Assembly (NCBI GenBank): GCA_017475845.1
Contig: JAFVEU010000168.1
Location: 1-12,193 of the forward strand
Direction: 5' to 3'
Source of the DNA: Lachnospiraceae bacterium
GTDB lineage: Bacteria > Bacillota > Clostridia > Lachnospirales > Lachnospiraceae
Length of the DNA stretch: 12,193 nt
This document shows, piece after piece, positions 1 through 8,010 of the stretch. The notes beneath the pieces were generated by a model. It was given only the letters and a program-made list of their open reading frames with translations, was not told where the DNA came from and did no database searches. The position numbers were made by a program, and so were the translations under genes. The stretch's first letter is position 1, and the number at the start of each line of letters is the position of its first letter.

Positions 1-10
1 AGGAATAAAG

Positions 11-16
11 AAGGGG
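11..16 (+). promoter_or_regulatory. Ribosome binding site of pepD
   Basis: The purine run AAGGGG ends 7 bases before the ATG at 24. This supports that ATG as the real start of the dipeptidase gene. No promoter for the gene is visible, because only 23 bases precede it in the window. Confidence 0.7.
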
Positions 17-23
17 AAAGATA

Positions 24-1478
24 ATGGGAGTGCTTTCGGATATAGAACCGAAGCTGGTTTTTAAATACTTTGAGGAGATATGCTCCATACCAAGGGGTTC
101 TTACAATAATAAGGGGATTTCTGATCATCTCTATGATTTCGGGGTTAAAAACGGCTTTAAGGCCAGACAGGATGACTCCGGAAATGTTGTTATCTTTGTT
201 CCCGCTTCCGAAGGATATGAGAATAAAAAAGCGGTCATCCTTCAGGGCCATATGGATATGGTCTGTGAAAAGGTATCCGACTCCAGACACGATTTCCGTA
301 AAGATCCCTTAGATATTGCGGTTATGGATGATGAGATCTTTGCAAGAGGTACCACTCTTGGCGGAGATAACGGTATAGCTCTGGCCTTTGCCATGGCGGC
401 AGCCACCGATCCCTCTCTTAAGCATCCCGCTCTTGAGCTTGTTTTTACCGTGGATGAAGAAGTGGGGATGAAGGGTGCCTCAGCCCTTGATACCTCTGAC
501 CTGACAGCCGGATATATGCTGAACATCGATCATGACGAGGAAGGTGTCATAGTCACCAGCTCTGCCGGAGGACTGGACGCCATCATGTCCGTTCCCGTGA
601 GATTCAGGAAGATGTCCGGAGAGGAATATAAGATCATAATAAGCGGTCTTACCGGAGGACACTCGGGTACCGAGATCGACAAATATCACGCAAACGCCAT
701 AATCATTATGGGAAGACTGCTTCACTTCCTCCGTGACAGAGAGGTGGAATTCCATATCTCGGGCCTGGACAGCGGATTAATGAATAACGCCATTCCCCGC
801 GACGCCGATTGCGACGTTCTTGTTTCCGAAGAGGATTCTCCCTCTTTCGAAGACCTGATAAGGGAATTTGAATCCACCATCAAAAATGAATACAGAGCCA
901 ATGAGCATAACATAATGATCTACTGTGACCACAAGGGGTATGCGGAAAGGGAAGTCCTCTACAAGAAGCATGAAGAGAGGGTGATCTTTCTCCTTAATAC
1001 CGTTCCCGACGGAGTTCAGAAAGTGAGTCAGGAGAGCGCCACAAAGGGGCTGGTGGAAACCTCGCTTAATAACGGTATCATGAGACTCACGGAAAAGGAC
1101 TTTTACCTGAACGCTTCCGTAAGAAGCTCCATTTCTTCCGCAAAGGAAGCCCTTTCCGACAAGCTCCGTTATCTCACGGAGACCATAGGAGGGAGCTACG
1201 AGGTTACCGGGGATTATCCCGCCTGGGAATATAACGACGGCTCCGATCTCTTAAACAGGGCGAAGGAGGTCTTCCTTAAGCTGAACGGCCGTGAACCTGT
1301 GCTCACCGGCATCCATGCGGGGATAGAGTGCGGCATCTTCTATAAGAAAATGCCGGGGCTTGACATCATTTCCTTTGGGCCGGACATGAGCGGGATCCAT
1401 ACGCCACAGGAGAAGCTTTCCATTCCTTCCGCAGCGAGGACGTGGGAATTCATCAAGGCACTGCTGCAGGAATTGTAA
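24..1478 (+). CDS. pepD: Aminoacyl-histidine dipeptidase (PepD, M20 family)
   Basis: This is a cytosolic zinc dipeptidase that splits Xaa-His dipeptides such as beta-Ala-His (carnosine) and related small peptides for amino-acid recycling. At 484 residues it matches the roughly 485 of E. coli PepD. The M20 metal site is complete: GHMDM gives H76 and D78, LGGDNGIA gives bridging D115, VDEEVG gives the catalytic base E145 and metal ligand E146, NIDHDEEG gives D169, and MSGIHTPQE gives the last ligand H459. The central lid/dimerisation domain lies between about residues 185 and 400 and contains GGHSGTEI. The start is supported by AAGGGG just upstream. The gene is closed by its own terminator. M20 paralogues such as PepT or PepV are less likely, because the length and the EECGIF/FGPDMSGIHTP-type end are typical of PepD. 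Substrate range is inferred from the family. Confidence 0.93.
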   Translation: MGVLSDIEPKLVFKYFEEICSIPRGSYNNKGISDHLYDFGVKNGFKARQDDSGNVVIFVPASEGYENKKAVILQGHMDMVCEKVSDSRHDFRKDPLDIAVMDDEIFARGTTLGGDNGIALAFAMAAATDPSLKHPALELVFTVDEEVGMKGASALDTSDLTAGYMLNIDHDEEGVIVTSSAGGLDAIMSVPVRFRKMSGEEYKIIISGLTGGHSGTEIDKYHANAIIIMGRLLHFLRDREVEFHISGLDSGLMNNAIPRDADCDVLVSEEDSPSFEDLIREFESTIKNEYRANEHNIMIYCDHKGYAEREVLYKKHEERVIFLLNTVPDGVQKVSQESATKGLVETSLNNGIMRLTEKDFYLNASVRSSISSAKEALSDKLRYLTETIGGSYEVTGDYPAWEYNDGSDLLNRAKEVFLKLNGREPVLTGIHAGIECGIFYKKMPGLDIISFGPDMSGIHTPQEKLSIPSAARTWEFIKALLQEL

Positions 1479-1491
1479 ATACCGATATTTT

Positions 1492-1519
1492 CCGGCAGGT
1501 TCACTCCTGCCGGTTTTTT
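1492..1519 (+). terminator. Rho-independent terminator after pepD
   Basis: A perfect 8-bp GC-rich stem (CCGGCAGG at 1492-1499 with CCTGCCGG at 1506-1513) has a 6-base loop TTCACT and is followed directly by six T residues (1514-1519). This is a textbook intrinsic terminator for plus-strand transcription. In the other direction there is no T-run, so it is not bidirectional. It lies 13 bases after the pepD stop codon. Confidence 0.92.
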
Positions 1520-1536
1520 ACGGATGAAAGGCTGAT

Positions 1537-2193
1537 ATGGGGATCAGGATAGAAAATATCAAAGCTGCACTTTTTGATATGGACGGCACTCTCGTGGATT
1601 CCATGTGGATGTGGGGAAAGATAGACGTTGAGGTGCTTGCAAGACGTGATATCCCTTATTACAGCGGTTTTCAGTCTGAAATAGAAGGCATGTCCTACAG
1701 ATCCGCCATCGAATACATGAAGGACAGGTTTTCTCTGAAGGAGAGTGTTGAAGAGCTTATGGCCGAGATCCACGAAATGGCCATTGACAAATATGAGAAG
1801 GAAGTCACATTTAAGCCCGGAGCCTTGGAATTCCTAAAGGAATGCAGGAGTTCCGGCATTCTCTGCGGCATGTCCACCAGTAACAGCAGGGAGCTCCTTA
1901 ATGCCTGCGAGAGAAATCTTCATTTCATGGAATATTTCGATTCAGTTCGTACCACCGACGAAGTGGTGCGCAGCAAGCCCTTTCCCGACTGCTATCTCTT
2001 AAACGCTGCCGATCTCAAAGTCAGACCGGAGGACTGCGTTGTCTTCGAAGATATAATACCCGGTATTCAGGCAGGAAAAGCCGCAGGCATGCGGGTTTTC
2101 GCCGTAGCCGATCTTTATTCGGAAAACGCCGAATCAGAGAAAAAACGCCTCTCCGACGGCTTCATATCCGACTACCGCGAGCTTATCATATAG
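1537..2193 (+). CDS. HAD-superfamily phosphatase, beta-phosphoglucomutase-like
   Basis: This is a 218-residue haloacid-dehalogenase hydrolase of subfamily I with a helical cap, the group that includes beta-phosphoglucomutase, phosphoglycolate phosphatase and small sugar-phosphate phosphatases. All four HAD motifs are visible. Motif I is LFDMDGTLVDS, with nucleophile D14 and general acid/base D16. Motif II is MSTSNS around residues 112-117. Motif III is K147 in RSKPFPD. Motif IV is E171-D172 in VFEDIIPGIQAG, followed by the usual AGKAAGM. The cap lies at about residues 20-90. The ATG at 1537 has AAAGG at 1527-1531, a rather short spacing of 5. The T-run of the pepD terminator ends 17 bases upstream, so the gene either depends on read-through or has a promoter inside pepD that I could not identify. 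The exact substrate cannot be read from the sequence. Confidence 0.88.
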   Translation: MGIRIENIKAALFDMDGTLVDSMWMWGKIDVEVLARRDIPYYSGFQSEIEGMSYRSAIEYMKDRFSLKESVEELMAEIHEMAIDKYEKEVTFKPGALEFLKECRSSGILCGMSTSNSRELLNACERNLHFMEYFDSVRTTDEVVRSKPFPDCYLLNAADLKVRPEDCVVFEDIIPGIQAGKAAGMRVFAVADLYSENAESEKKRLSDGFISDYRELII

Positions 2194-2205
2194 ATCCTGC
2201 TCCGG

Positions 2206-2226
2206 ATCCTTATCACAACTAAGGAT
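2206..2226. other. Short hairpin between HAD and VanW genes
   Basis: ATCCTTA (2206-2212) and TAAGGAT (2220-2226) form a 7-bp inverted repeat with a 7-base loop, shortly after the HAD stop codon. A competing 5-bp hairpin (GATCC 2193-2197 with GGATC 2204-2208) overlaps its left arm. No T-run follows, so it is not a canonical terminator. It might slow transcription or mark the transcript end, but that is weak. Confidence 0.3.
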
Positions 2227-2247
2227 GGATAACGAAGCTTTAGATTG

Positions 2248-2276
2248 TTGCAAATTTAGTACAATTTAGGTATACT
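2248..2276 (+). promoter_or_regulatory. Sigma-A type promoter of the VanW gene
   Basis: TTGCAA (-35, 2248-2253, 4 of 6 to consensus) and TATACT (-10, 2271-2276, 5 of 6) are separated by exactly 17 bases in an AT-rich stretch. Transcription would start near 2283, giving a leader of only about 22 bases before the ATG at 2305. The leader carries a good ribosome binding site, GAGGAG at 2291-2296. This is the only convincing promoter before the four-gene run that ends at 8701. Confidence 0.75.
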
Positions 2277-2304
2277 TACTCTGTTTCTACGAGGAGCAAG
2301 TTTT

Positions 2305-3798
2305 ATGAAAAGGTCGGTGTTTTTAATTTTTCTCATGATGCTTCTGGCGGTGGCGGTTACCGGCTGCAGTGATGTGCTTGTGGGATATGATGATCTACCT
2401 GCGGATTCGGAAAAGCGGGAAGAGACTGTGACGGAGATAATCCCCGAGGGTGCCATCCCCGGGATCGTCCGTCTGGATGTTTCTGCCATAACCCCGGAAT
2501 CCGGGGTCATTGATCTCCACGGCATGAAAAGAGAAGAAGCGGCAAAAAAGATAAAGGATCTGTATTCATTTTCACTGAAGATTGTTAATAACAATCCTGA
2601 AATAGAAGAGTTTGAAGCGCTGTTGGTTTCCGGAAACAGGGCTGTTTCAGAAAATGAAGTGGAGGATCTTAGGGAGTTTGCTCTTCCGGATATCCTGACG
2701 GAGACTGTTGATCTGACGCTTGATAAGATCTACTCCGAGAGGCTTGATGACAGTACGGATCATGAAGAAACCTATTCTCTTGAGCTGCCAGGCAGTGAAT
2801 ATGCCGAAAAGTATGCTTCCGCGGTTCATGATGCCTGGAGCATGGAAGGCGCCTTTAATCTTATAACCGCTTTTGATCCGGAAAACAATGAATTTATATT
2901 CGGCGGAGGCCATGACGGATATGAGGTGGATGAGGATAAGCTGAGAGAGAGCATAGAGGCGGCCTTTGAGGACAGGGAATTTGACAGGGAGATTCCTGCG
3001 GACTGTGTAAAGATCACGGTTTCCGTTGATGCCCTGAAGGAGCAGTATAGGGAGCTTGCTTCCTATGAGACCCATACCACCAATATTGCGGTAAGGAATA
3101 AGAATGTGTCGCTTGCCGCCGATTCCATAAACGGCACCATAGTACAGCCCGGAGAGGAGTTCTCATATAACGGAACGGTTGGCCAGAGAACGAAGGCTAA
3201 GGGATACGGAGAAGCGGGAGCTTACCTTAACGGTGAAGTCGTGCAGGAGGTTGGAGGCGGAGTCTGTCAGGTTTCCACCACGCTCTATAACGCCATATTC
3301 CGGGCGGGGATAAAGAGTACGGAGAGGACCAGCCATACCTTTGCTCCAAGCTATGTGACACCGGGCCTTGATGCCACCGTTTCCTGGGAAGGGCCGGATT
3401 ATAAATTCGTGAATAATTCCCCTTATCCCATAGGGCTCTTCGCTCATTACGAAAACCGGAAGGTGAGGGCGTCGGTATACGGGATCCCCATACTTCCCGA
3501 GGGAGAGACCTGGGATCTTGTTTCGTATAAAACCGCCACCCTTGGGGTACCCGCTCCGGTCATCATCACCTCCGGCAAGGCTGAAAACGGTTCTGCCGGA
3601 AGTATCTGGGAGGCGTATAAGGTTATTTATAAAGACGGGGAGGAAAAGGAAAGGATATTTGACCACAAGTCAAAATATGTGGGGCACACCCCCAGGATCT
3701 ACGCGAATCCGCTGATCCCTGAGGGAATGAGCATCGAAGAATACAATGCTCTGCTTGCTGCTCTCGCTGCCCAGGCTCAGGCCCAGAATCCGCAGTGA
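2305..3798 (+). CDS. VanW-family lipoprotein with peptidoglycan-binding-4-like domain
   Basis: This is a predicted cell-envelope lipoprotein of 497 residues. The N-terminus is a lipoprotein signal peptide: basic start, hydrophobic residues 5-18, then the lipobox VTGC with the lipidated cysteine at 21. Residues about 60-250 contain segments resembling PG_binding_4 repeats (for example FGGGHDGYEVDEDKLRES). The VanW domain covers about residues 255-392, with TIVQPGEEFSYNGTVG, then GYGEAGAY, then the signature GGGVCQVSTTLYNA containing C321. After it comes a region that may be a diverged G5-type module (about 400-475) and a tail rich in Ala and Gln. VanW is named from vancomycin-resistance clusters, but its biochemical role is unknown, and such proteins are common in Clostridia without any resistance role. 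The gene starts a probable operon with the c-di-GMP protein 27 bases downstream. Confidence 0.87.
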   Translation: MKRSVFLIFLMMLLAVAVTGCSDVLVGYDDLPADSEKREETVTEIIPEGAIPGIVRLDVSAITPESGVIDLHGMKREEAAKKIKDLYSFSLKIVNNNPEIEEFEALLVSGNRAVSENEVEDLREFALPDILTETVDLTLDKIYSERLDDSTDHEETYSLELPGSEYAEKYASAVHDAWSMEGAFNLITAFDPENNEFIFGGGHDGYEVDEDKLRESIEAAFEDREFDREIPADCVKITVSVDALKEQYRELASYETHTTNIAVRNKNVSLAADSINGTIVQPGEEFSYNGTVGQRTKAKGYGEAGAYLNGEVVQEVGGGVCQVSTTLYNAIFRAGIKSTERTSHTFAPSYVTPGLDATVSWEGPDYKFVNNSPYPIGLFAHYENRKVRASVYGIPILPEGETWDLVSYKTATLGVPAPVIITSGKAENGSAGSIWEAYKVIYKDGEEKERIFDHKSKYVGHTPRIYANPLIPEGMSIEEYNALLAALAAQAQAQNPQ

Positions 3799-3811
3799 TC
3801 TGGAATCAGAC

Positions 3812-3816
3812 GGAGG
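3812..3816 (+). promoter_or_regulatory. Ribosome binding site of the PAS/GGDEF/EAL gene
   Basis: GGAGG lies 9 bases before the ATG at 3826, in the 27-base gap after the VanW stop codon. It fixes the start of the signalling protein and leaves no room for a separate promoter in the gap. Confidence 0.75.
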
Positions 3817-3825
3817 TATCGGTTC

Positions 3826-6800
3826 ATGGCTACTGAAGAATATAATAAAACGGACATCAACAGTGATTTTATAAAAAACGGTATCTCTTCCATGCCGGGA
3901 GGCTTCTTTGTCTACCGTGCCGATTATGACAGGGAGGAGATCCTCTACGCCAATAAGGCTCTGCTGCAGATCTTTGAATGCGATACCGCCGAAGAATTCC
4001 GGGAGCTCACCGGAGGGACCTTCAGGGGTATAGTCTATGAGGAAGATTATTATATCATCGAACAGAGCATTATGAATCAGATCGATTCCAATGAGAATAA
4101 ATTCGATGAGGTTAATTACCGGATAAGGACAAAAAACGGTCACATAAAATATATCGAGGATTTCGGAAGCTATGTGGAGGACCCTGTTGAAGGTCCCCTT
4201 TTCTATGTCTTCGTGTCTGATCCTCAGGACAGCATTGATCCCGTTACCGGGCTTTCCAACCGAAAGATCTTTTTCCAGAGTGTGGAGCACCGCATCTCGT
4301 TTTTACGGGATGCTGACAGAAAACCGGTCATCATTGCCCTGGACTTAAGCGGAATGAGGGGCTTTAATTCCAAGTACGGATTTAAGGAGGGAGACAGACT
4401 TTTACGTGCCTTCGGAGAGATCCTAAAGGACAGCTTCGGCGGGGATTACTGCTCCAGATTCGGAGAGGATCACTTCTGCGCATACAGCGACTCCGGCGGA
4501 GTTGAAGATATCTTAAATGAGGTGGTGGAGAAATTCAAGAATAACAGGGAAGGCCGGACACTTCCGGTAAAGATCGGGATCACAAACTACGAGGAAGGCA
4601 TAAACCTCTATGACCTCTATGAGAGGGCAAGGCTTGCCTGCCAGACCCAGAAGGATCTCTACGGTTCCAGCATAGGCTACTATGACGATACCATGGCAAA
4701 GGATTTCAGCAGGAACGAGTATATCCTAAGCCATGTGGATGAGGCCATACAGAATGAATGGATAAAGGTATTCCTGCAGCCTGTGATCAGATCACTTACG
4801 GGACAGGTATGCAGCGGTGAGGCCCTTACCCGCTGGATCGATCCGGAGTTTGGCTTTATCTCTCCCGGTGAATTCATTCCTCTTCTTGAGAAAACAGGGC
4901 TTTCCTATAAGGTTGATACCTATATGATAAAAAAGGTGGCGGAGCTCCTTCATGAGGAGATAAGAGCCGGCAGAAATCCGATACCGGTGTCCGTCAATAT
5001 CTCAAGGACCGACTTCTTGTACTGTGACCCGGTGCAGGTGGTGGTGGAGGCTCTTGACAGCTATAACCTTTCCAGATCCCTGATCTGCGTGGAGATCACG
5101 GAGAGCGCTTTTACGGACCAGCCCGATGCCATTAAGGAAGCCATAGACCGTTTCCATTACGAGGGCATCGAAGTCTGGATGGATGACTTCGGAAGCGGAT
5201 ATTCTTCCCTTAACGTCCTTAAGGATTTCAATTTTGATGAGATAAAGATCGATATGGTCTTTTTACGGAACTTTAACGACAAGTCCCGGATCATAGTCAC
5301 AAAGGCCGTGCAGATGGCTAAACAGCTGGGTATCCATACCCTGGCCGAGGGAGTTGAGACCGTTGAGCATGTGGAGTTTTTAAAGAGCATCGGCTGTGAG
5401 AAGATACAGGGCTATTTCTATGCAAAGCCCATGGCATATGAAGAACAGCTGGAAAACCTGCGGAAGAGCGGTTATGTCTTTGAAAACAAGGAGATTGCGT
5501 CCGTCTATGAAAAGACCGGTCTCGTGAATCTTGCCACCAACCGTTCCAGGGCTCTTTTCCTCTATGCAAACGGCCAGTTCAGCAAAGTATTCATGAATGA
5601 CCTTTATATACAGACTCTTGCAACGGTAGGACTCGCAGGGGAAGAGGCCATTGAACAGAGCATGAATAACCCCAAGACCCTGGTCAACAAAAAGCTCCGG
5701 GAGCTGGCGGAGAAGGCCGTTAAGAGCAAGACTTCCGAGGTCATGACCTTTGTTATAAAGGACACTTATTTCCACTGCTCCTTTAAGGACGTGGCGGATT
5801 CCAGATACGGAAGCATGATACTCGCATCCATTGACAGGACTGCCTTTGAAGAGCAGGAAATGAGCGATGAAATGGACGAGATCTTCAGAAATATCGGCTC
5901 CATGTATGACAGTATCTACATGCTGGACATAAAGGAGGATACCAGAACCGTCATTGCCACCAACCAGAGCAGCGAGCATGTGGGGGATGTGGCTTACGGC
6001 ATAAAGGAGTTCTATTCCACCTACAATGTGAGGAATATCTATCCCGAGGATCTGGAGCGCTGGAAGAGTATCTTTGAAAGCGATGATCTGAGTACGGTCT
6101 TCAATACCGACGGAAGGGGTTTCTATCTGGATGCCCACAGGATGAAGAAGGCGGACGGAAATTATTCCTGGTATGACCTCATCGTGATCAGGGTGCCCGG
6201 GTCCGAGAGCTGCCGCTTCCTTGTATGCATACGTCCCTCCGTTCTGGAATTCAGGGAGGATCTGGCTGAGAATGTGGGAGGGGAGAATAAGGAAAAGGCT
6301 TTATTCAATCTGAGTCTCTTCCGTTCCATCATCCGGGGCTCCGATATTAAATTTTTCTGGAAGGACAGGGAAAGACGTTTCCTCGGCGCTTCCGACGAAT
6401 TCAACAGATATTTCGGCTTTGAGTCCCCGGATCCCTATCTGGGTAAGACCGATGAAGAGATGGAGTGGCATTTAAGTGATAACAGCTTCAGAGAGGATGA
6501 AGAGAGGGTTTTATTAAGGGGCGAGACCGTTCGGAATTCCCTTGGAAAGATGGTCATAGACGGTGTTCCCCACAGTATCTCCGCCACCAAATACCCGGTT
6601 TACACAAAGGGCCGGATAGTGGGGCTCATGGGGTATTTCGTCGATATAGATCTGGATATTGAATCCGAGAGCCGGCTTTTCAGAGGAAGCCTTATAGACC
6701 CCTTGACCGGTCTCATGAATACCTTCGGGCAGATGGGGATCCTTATCGAGATGTATGATAATTACCTGAATCACGGTCAGGATTTCGCCTTTATCTCCAT

Positions 6801-7146
6801 TGAAATGACCTCCTATAAGGAGCTTATTTCCGCCTTCGGAAGCGAGGTGGGAGAGGATCTCATAAGACTTATCTCCACAAAGATCTTAAATGCCTTCGGT
6901 CCCAACGTGATAATCTCCAGGATCTACGGCGGTAATTTCGGCATTGTCGTAAAGAATGCCACCTGGGAAAAAGCAAATATGGATGCGGAAAAATGTGTTT
7001 CCATCATCAGGAACATAAAGGAAATAGACAACAGACAGTGTAATCTGCATGTGATCTACGGTATAGCTCTGGGGAGCGAATGCAACACCGTCCAGGAGGT
7101 CACGGAAACCGCCAGGAAGAGGGCAAAGGGCATCGCTGTGGATTGA
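3826..7146 (+). CDS. PAS/GGDEF/EAL protein, likely c-di-GMP phosphodiesterase
   Basis: This is a large cytosolic signalling protein of 1106 residues with no membrane segment evident. Domain order: PAS-like sensor (about 15-130); GGDEF (from DPVTGLSN at 138-145) with a degenerate active motif GEDHF (213-217); EAL (about 305-550); PAS-like regions (about 580-680, 690-805 and 840-945); and a second degenerate GGDEF starting at DPLTGLMN (958-965), whose active motif is GGNFG (1035-1039). The EAL core is intact: E332 in EALTRW, N391 in VNIS, E423 and E426 in VEITES, D453-D454 in DDFGSGYSS, K474 in IKID, E508 and E511 in AEGVET, and Q528. So it probably hydrolyses c-di-GMP to pGpG, while both GGDEF domains look unable to make c-di-GMP and may bind GTP or act as regulators. 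It sits between the VanW gene and the FRG gene, 12 bases from the latter. Confidence 0.9.
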   Translation: MATEEYNKTDINSDFIKNGISSMPGGFFVYRADYDREEILYANKALLQIFECDTAEEFRELTGGTFRGIVYEEDYYIIEQSIMNQIDSNENKFDEVNYRIRTKNGHIKYIEDFGSYVEDPVEGPLFYVFVSDPQDSIDPVTGLSNRKIFFQSVEHRISFLRDADRKPVIIALDLSGMRGFNSKYGFKEGDRLLRAFGEILKDSFGGDYCSRFGEDHFCAYSDSGGVEDILNEVVEKFKNNREGRTLPVKIGITNYEEGINLYDLYERARLACQTQKDLYGSSIGYYDDTMAKDFSRNEYILSHVDEAIQNEWIKVFLQPVIRSLTGQVCSGEALTRWIDPEFGFISPGEFIPLLEKTGLSYKVDTYMIKKVAELLHEEIRAGRNPIPVSVNISRTDFLYCDPVQVVVEALDSYNLSRSLICVEITESAFTDQPDAIKEAIDRFHYEGIEVWMDDFGSGYSSLNVLKDFNFDEIKIDMVFLRNFNDKSRIIVTKAVQMAKQLGIHTLAEGVETVEHVEFLKSIGCEKIQGYFYAKPMAYEEQLENLRKSGYVFENKEIASVYEKTGLVNLATNRSRALFLYANGQFSKVFMNDLYIQTLATVGLAGEEAIEQSMNNPKTLVNKKLRELAEKAVKSKTSEVMTFVIKDTYFHCSFKDVADSRYGSMILASIDRTAFEEQEMSDEMDEIFRNIGSMYDSIYMLDIKEDTRTVIATNQSSEHVGDVAYGIKEFYSTYNVRNIYPEDLERWKSIFESDDLSTVFNTDGRGFYLDAHRMKKADGNYSWYDLIVIRVPGSESCRFLVCIRPSVLEFREDLAENVGGENKEKALFNLSLFRSIIRGSDIKFFWKDRERRFLGASDEFNRYFGFESPDPYLGKTDEEMEWHLSDNSFREDEERVLLRGETVRNSLGKMVIDGVPHSISATKYPVYTKGRIVGLMGYFVDIDLDIESESRLFRGSLIDPLTGLMNTFGQMGILIEMYDNYLNHGQDFAFISIEMTSYKELISAFGSEVGEDLIRLISTKILNAFGPNVIISRIYGGNFGIVVKNATWEKANMDAEKCVSIIRNIKEIDNRQCNLHVIYGIALGSECNTVQEVTETARKRAKGIAVD

Positions 7147-7158
7147 GGTTTAAGGCTT

Positions 7159-7980
7159 ATGTATAAAACGGTGGTCATAGACGATATTTTCGGGGTATCC
7201 GCTCTCATTACCGAGCAGCGTTACCGTCCCGACCTGGACAGATACAGGTCATTAAAGATATACAGGGGCATGCCCAATGCGGATTTTAAGATAATCTCTT
7301 CCCTGCAGAGGATATGTAAGGATAAGCGCAAAAGGCTTGAACCCACTATTCTCTCAAATTTCACCAAATATGCGGCTCTTGAAGATCCGTCCATTGAGAC
7401 CTCGGTCTGGAGGCAGATGATACTGGGACAGCACCACGGCCTTCCCACCAGGCTCCTTGACTGGTCTTTTTCACCCCTTACGAGCCTTCATTTTGCCATG
7501 AGTGAAAACAACCTGGATAAGATGGATAAGCACGACTGCGTAGTCTGGCGTATAGACGTGGACGAACTCCATGAAAGGCTTCCGAAGAAATACCAGGATA
7601 TCATGAAAAAGGAGCAGACCACTGTCTTTTCCTTAAAGATGCTGCAGGAGGCCTGTGAAGGTCCGGAGGAATATGACAGGGACATGCAGGGAAAGGCCAT
7701 GGTCATCGTGGAACCCCCTTCCATAGAGCAGAGGATAATAAACCAGTATTCCTTCTTTTCCATTATGCCCATTGACCTTGATGATTTTGAAAAATTCCTG
7801 GAGGACAATACGGAAAAGACCGTAAGATTTGTGATAAAAAAGGAGCTTCGCTGGCAGGTCAGGGATCTTCTTGACCAGCTTAATATCAGTGAACGTATTG
7901 TTTACCCCGGGCTTGACGGACTTTCACAGTGGCTTGCCAGGCACTATTACGTGAAGGATACGGTTAAACTGGTACCGTAA
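7159..7980 (+). CDS. FRG-domain protein of unknown function
   Basis: This is a 273-residue protein with an FRG domain, the family named for a conserved (F/W/Y)-R-G motif. The motif is seen as YRGM at 35-38, followed by a helical stretch and the second hallmark GQHHGLPTRLLDW (90-102) with SPLTSLHFAM after it. A third conserved piece, IEQRIINQYSFFSI (189-202), matches the R-x-x-x-Q-x-x-F pattern near the end of the domain. The domain's reaction is not known to me. FRG proteins are found alone or fused to other modules and often occur in mobile or defence-related surroundings. The start has GAGG (7145-7148) overlapping the previous stop codon, and the 12-base gap implies co-transcription with the EAL gene. 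The last codons and the stop form the left arm of a perfect 16-bp inverted repeat. Codon use looks like that of the neighbours, so recent transfer is not evident. Confidence 0.85.
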   Translation: MYKTVVIDDIFGVSALITEQRYRPDLDRYRSLKIYRGMPNADFKIISSLQRICKDKRKRLEPTILSNFTKYAALEDPSIETSVWRQMILGQHHGLPTRLLDWSFSPLTSLHFAMSENNLDKMDKHDCVVWRIDVDELHERLPKKYQDIMKKEQTTVFSLKMLQEACEGPEEYDRDMQGKAMVIVEPPSIEQRIINQYSFFSIMPIDLDDFEKFLEDNTEKTVRFVIKKELRWQVRDLLDQLNISERIVYPGLDGLSQWLARHYYVKDTVKLVP

Positions 7981-8006
7981 AGTTTTCATAGAAAACTTTA
8001 CGGTAC
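7972..8006. repeat. Perfect 16-bp inverted repeat spanning the FRG stop codon
   Basis: GTACCGTAAAGTTTTC (7972-7987) and GAAAACTTTACGGTAC (7991-8006) are exact reverse complements around the 3-base centre ATA. The left arm includes the last two FRG codons and its TAA stop (7978-7980). As RNA it would be a 16-bp stem with no mismatch. No T-run follows, so it is not a standard terminator. It could protect the 3' end of the upstream transcript, be a protein-binding site, or be part of a repeated element together with the adjacent GC-rich hairpin. Confidence 0.9.
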
Positions 8007-8010
8007 GTAG

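Noticed and set aside
1360..1365. Perfect TTGACA inside the pepD 3' end as a -35 box for the HAD gene
   Set aside because: No TATAAT-like sequence is found 16-18 bases downstream, and the bases encode a conserved part of pepD.
2305..3798. Vancomycin-resistance gene
   Set aside because: VanW-domain proteins are widespread in Clostridia. No vanH, vanA, vanX, vanR or vanS genes are nearby, so a resistance role is not supported.
5380..6138. Long minus-strand open frame (252 codons) inside the signalling gene
   Set aside because: It lies fully opposite conserved coding sequence, has no family resemblance and no ribosome site, and is best explained as a by-product of codon bias on the other strand. 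The same applies to the minus-strand frames at 3670-4290, 3163-3666 and 2647-3075.
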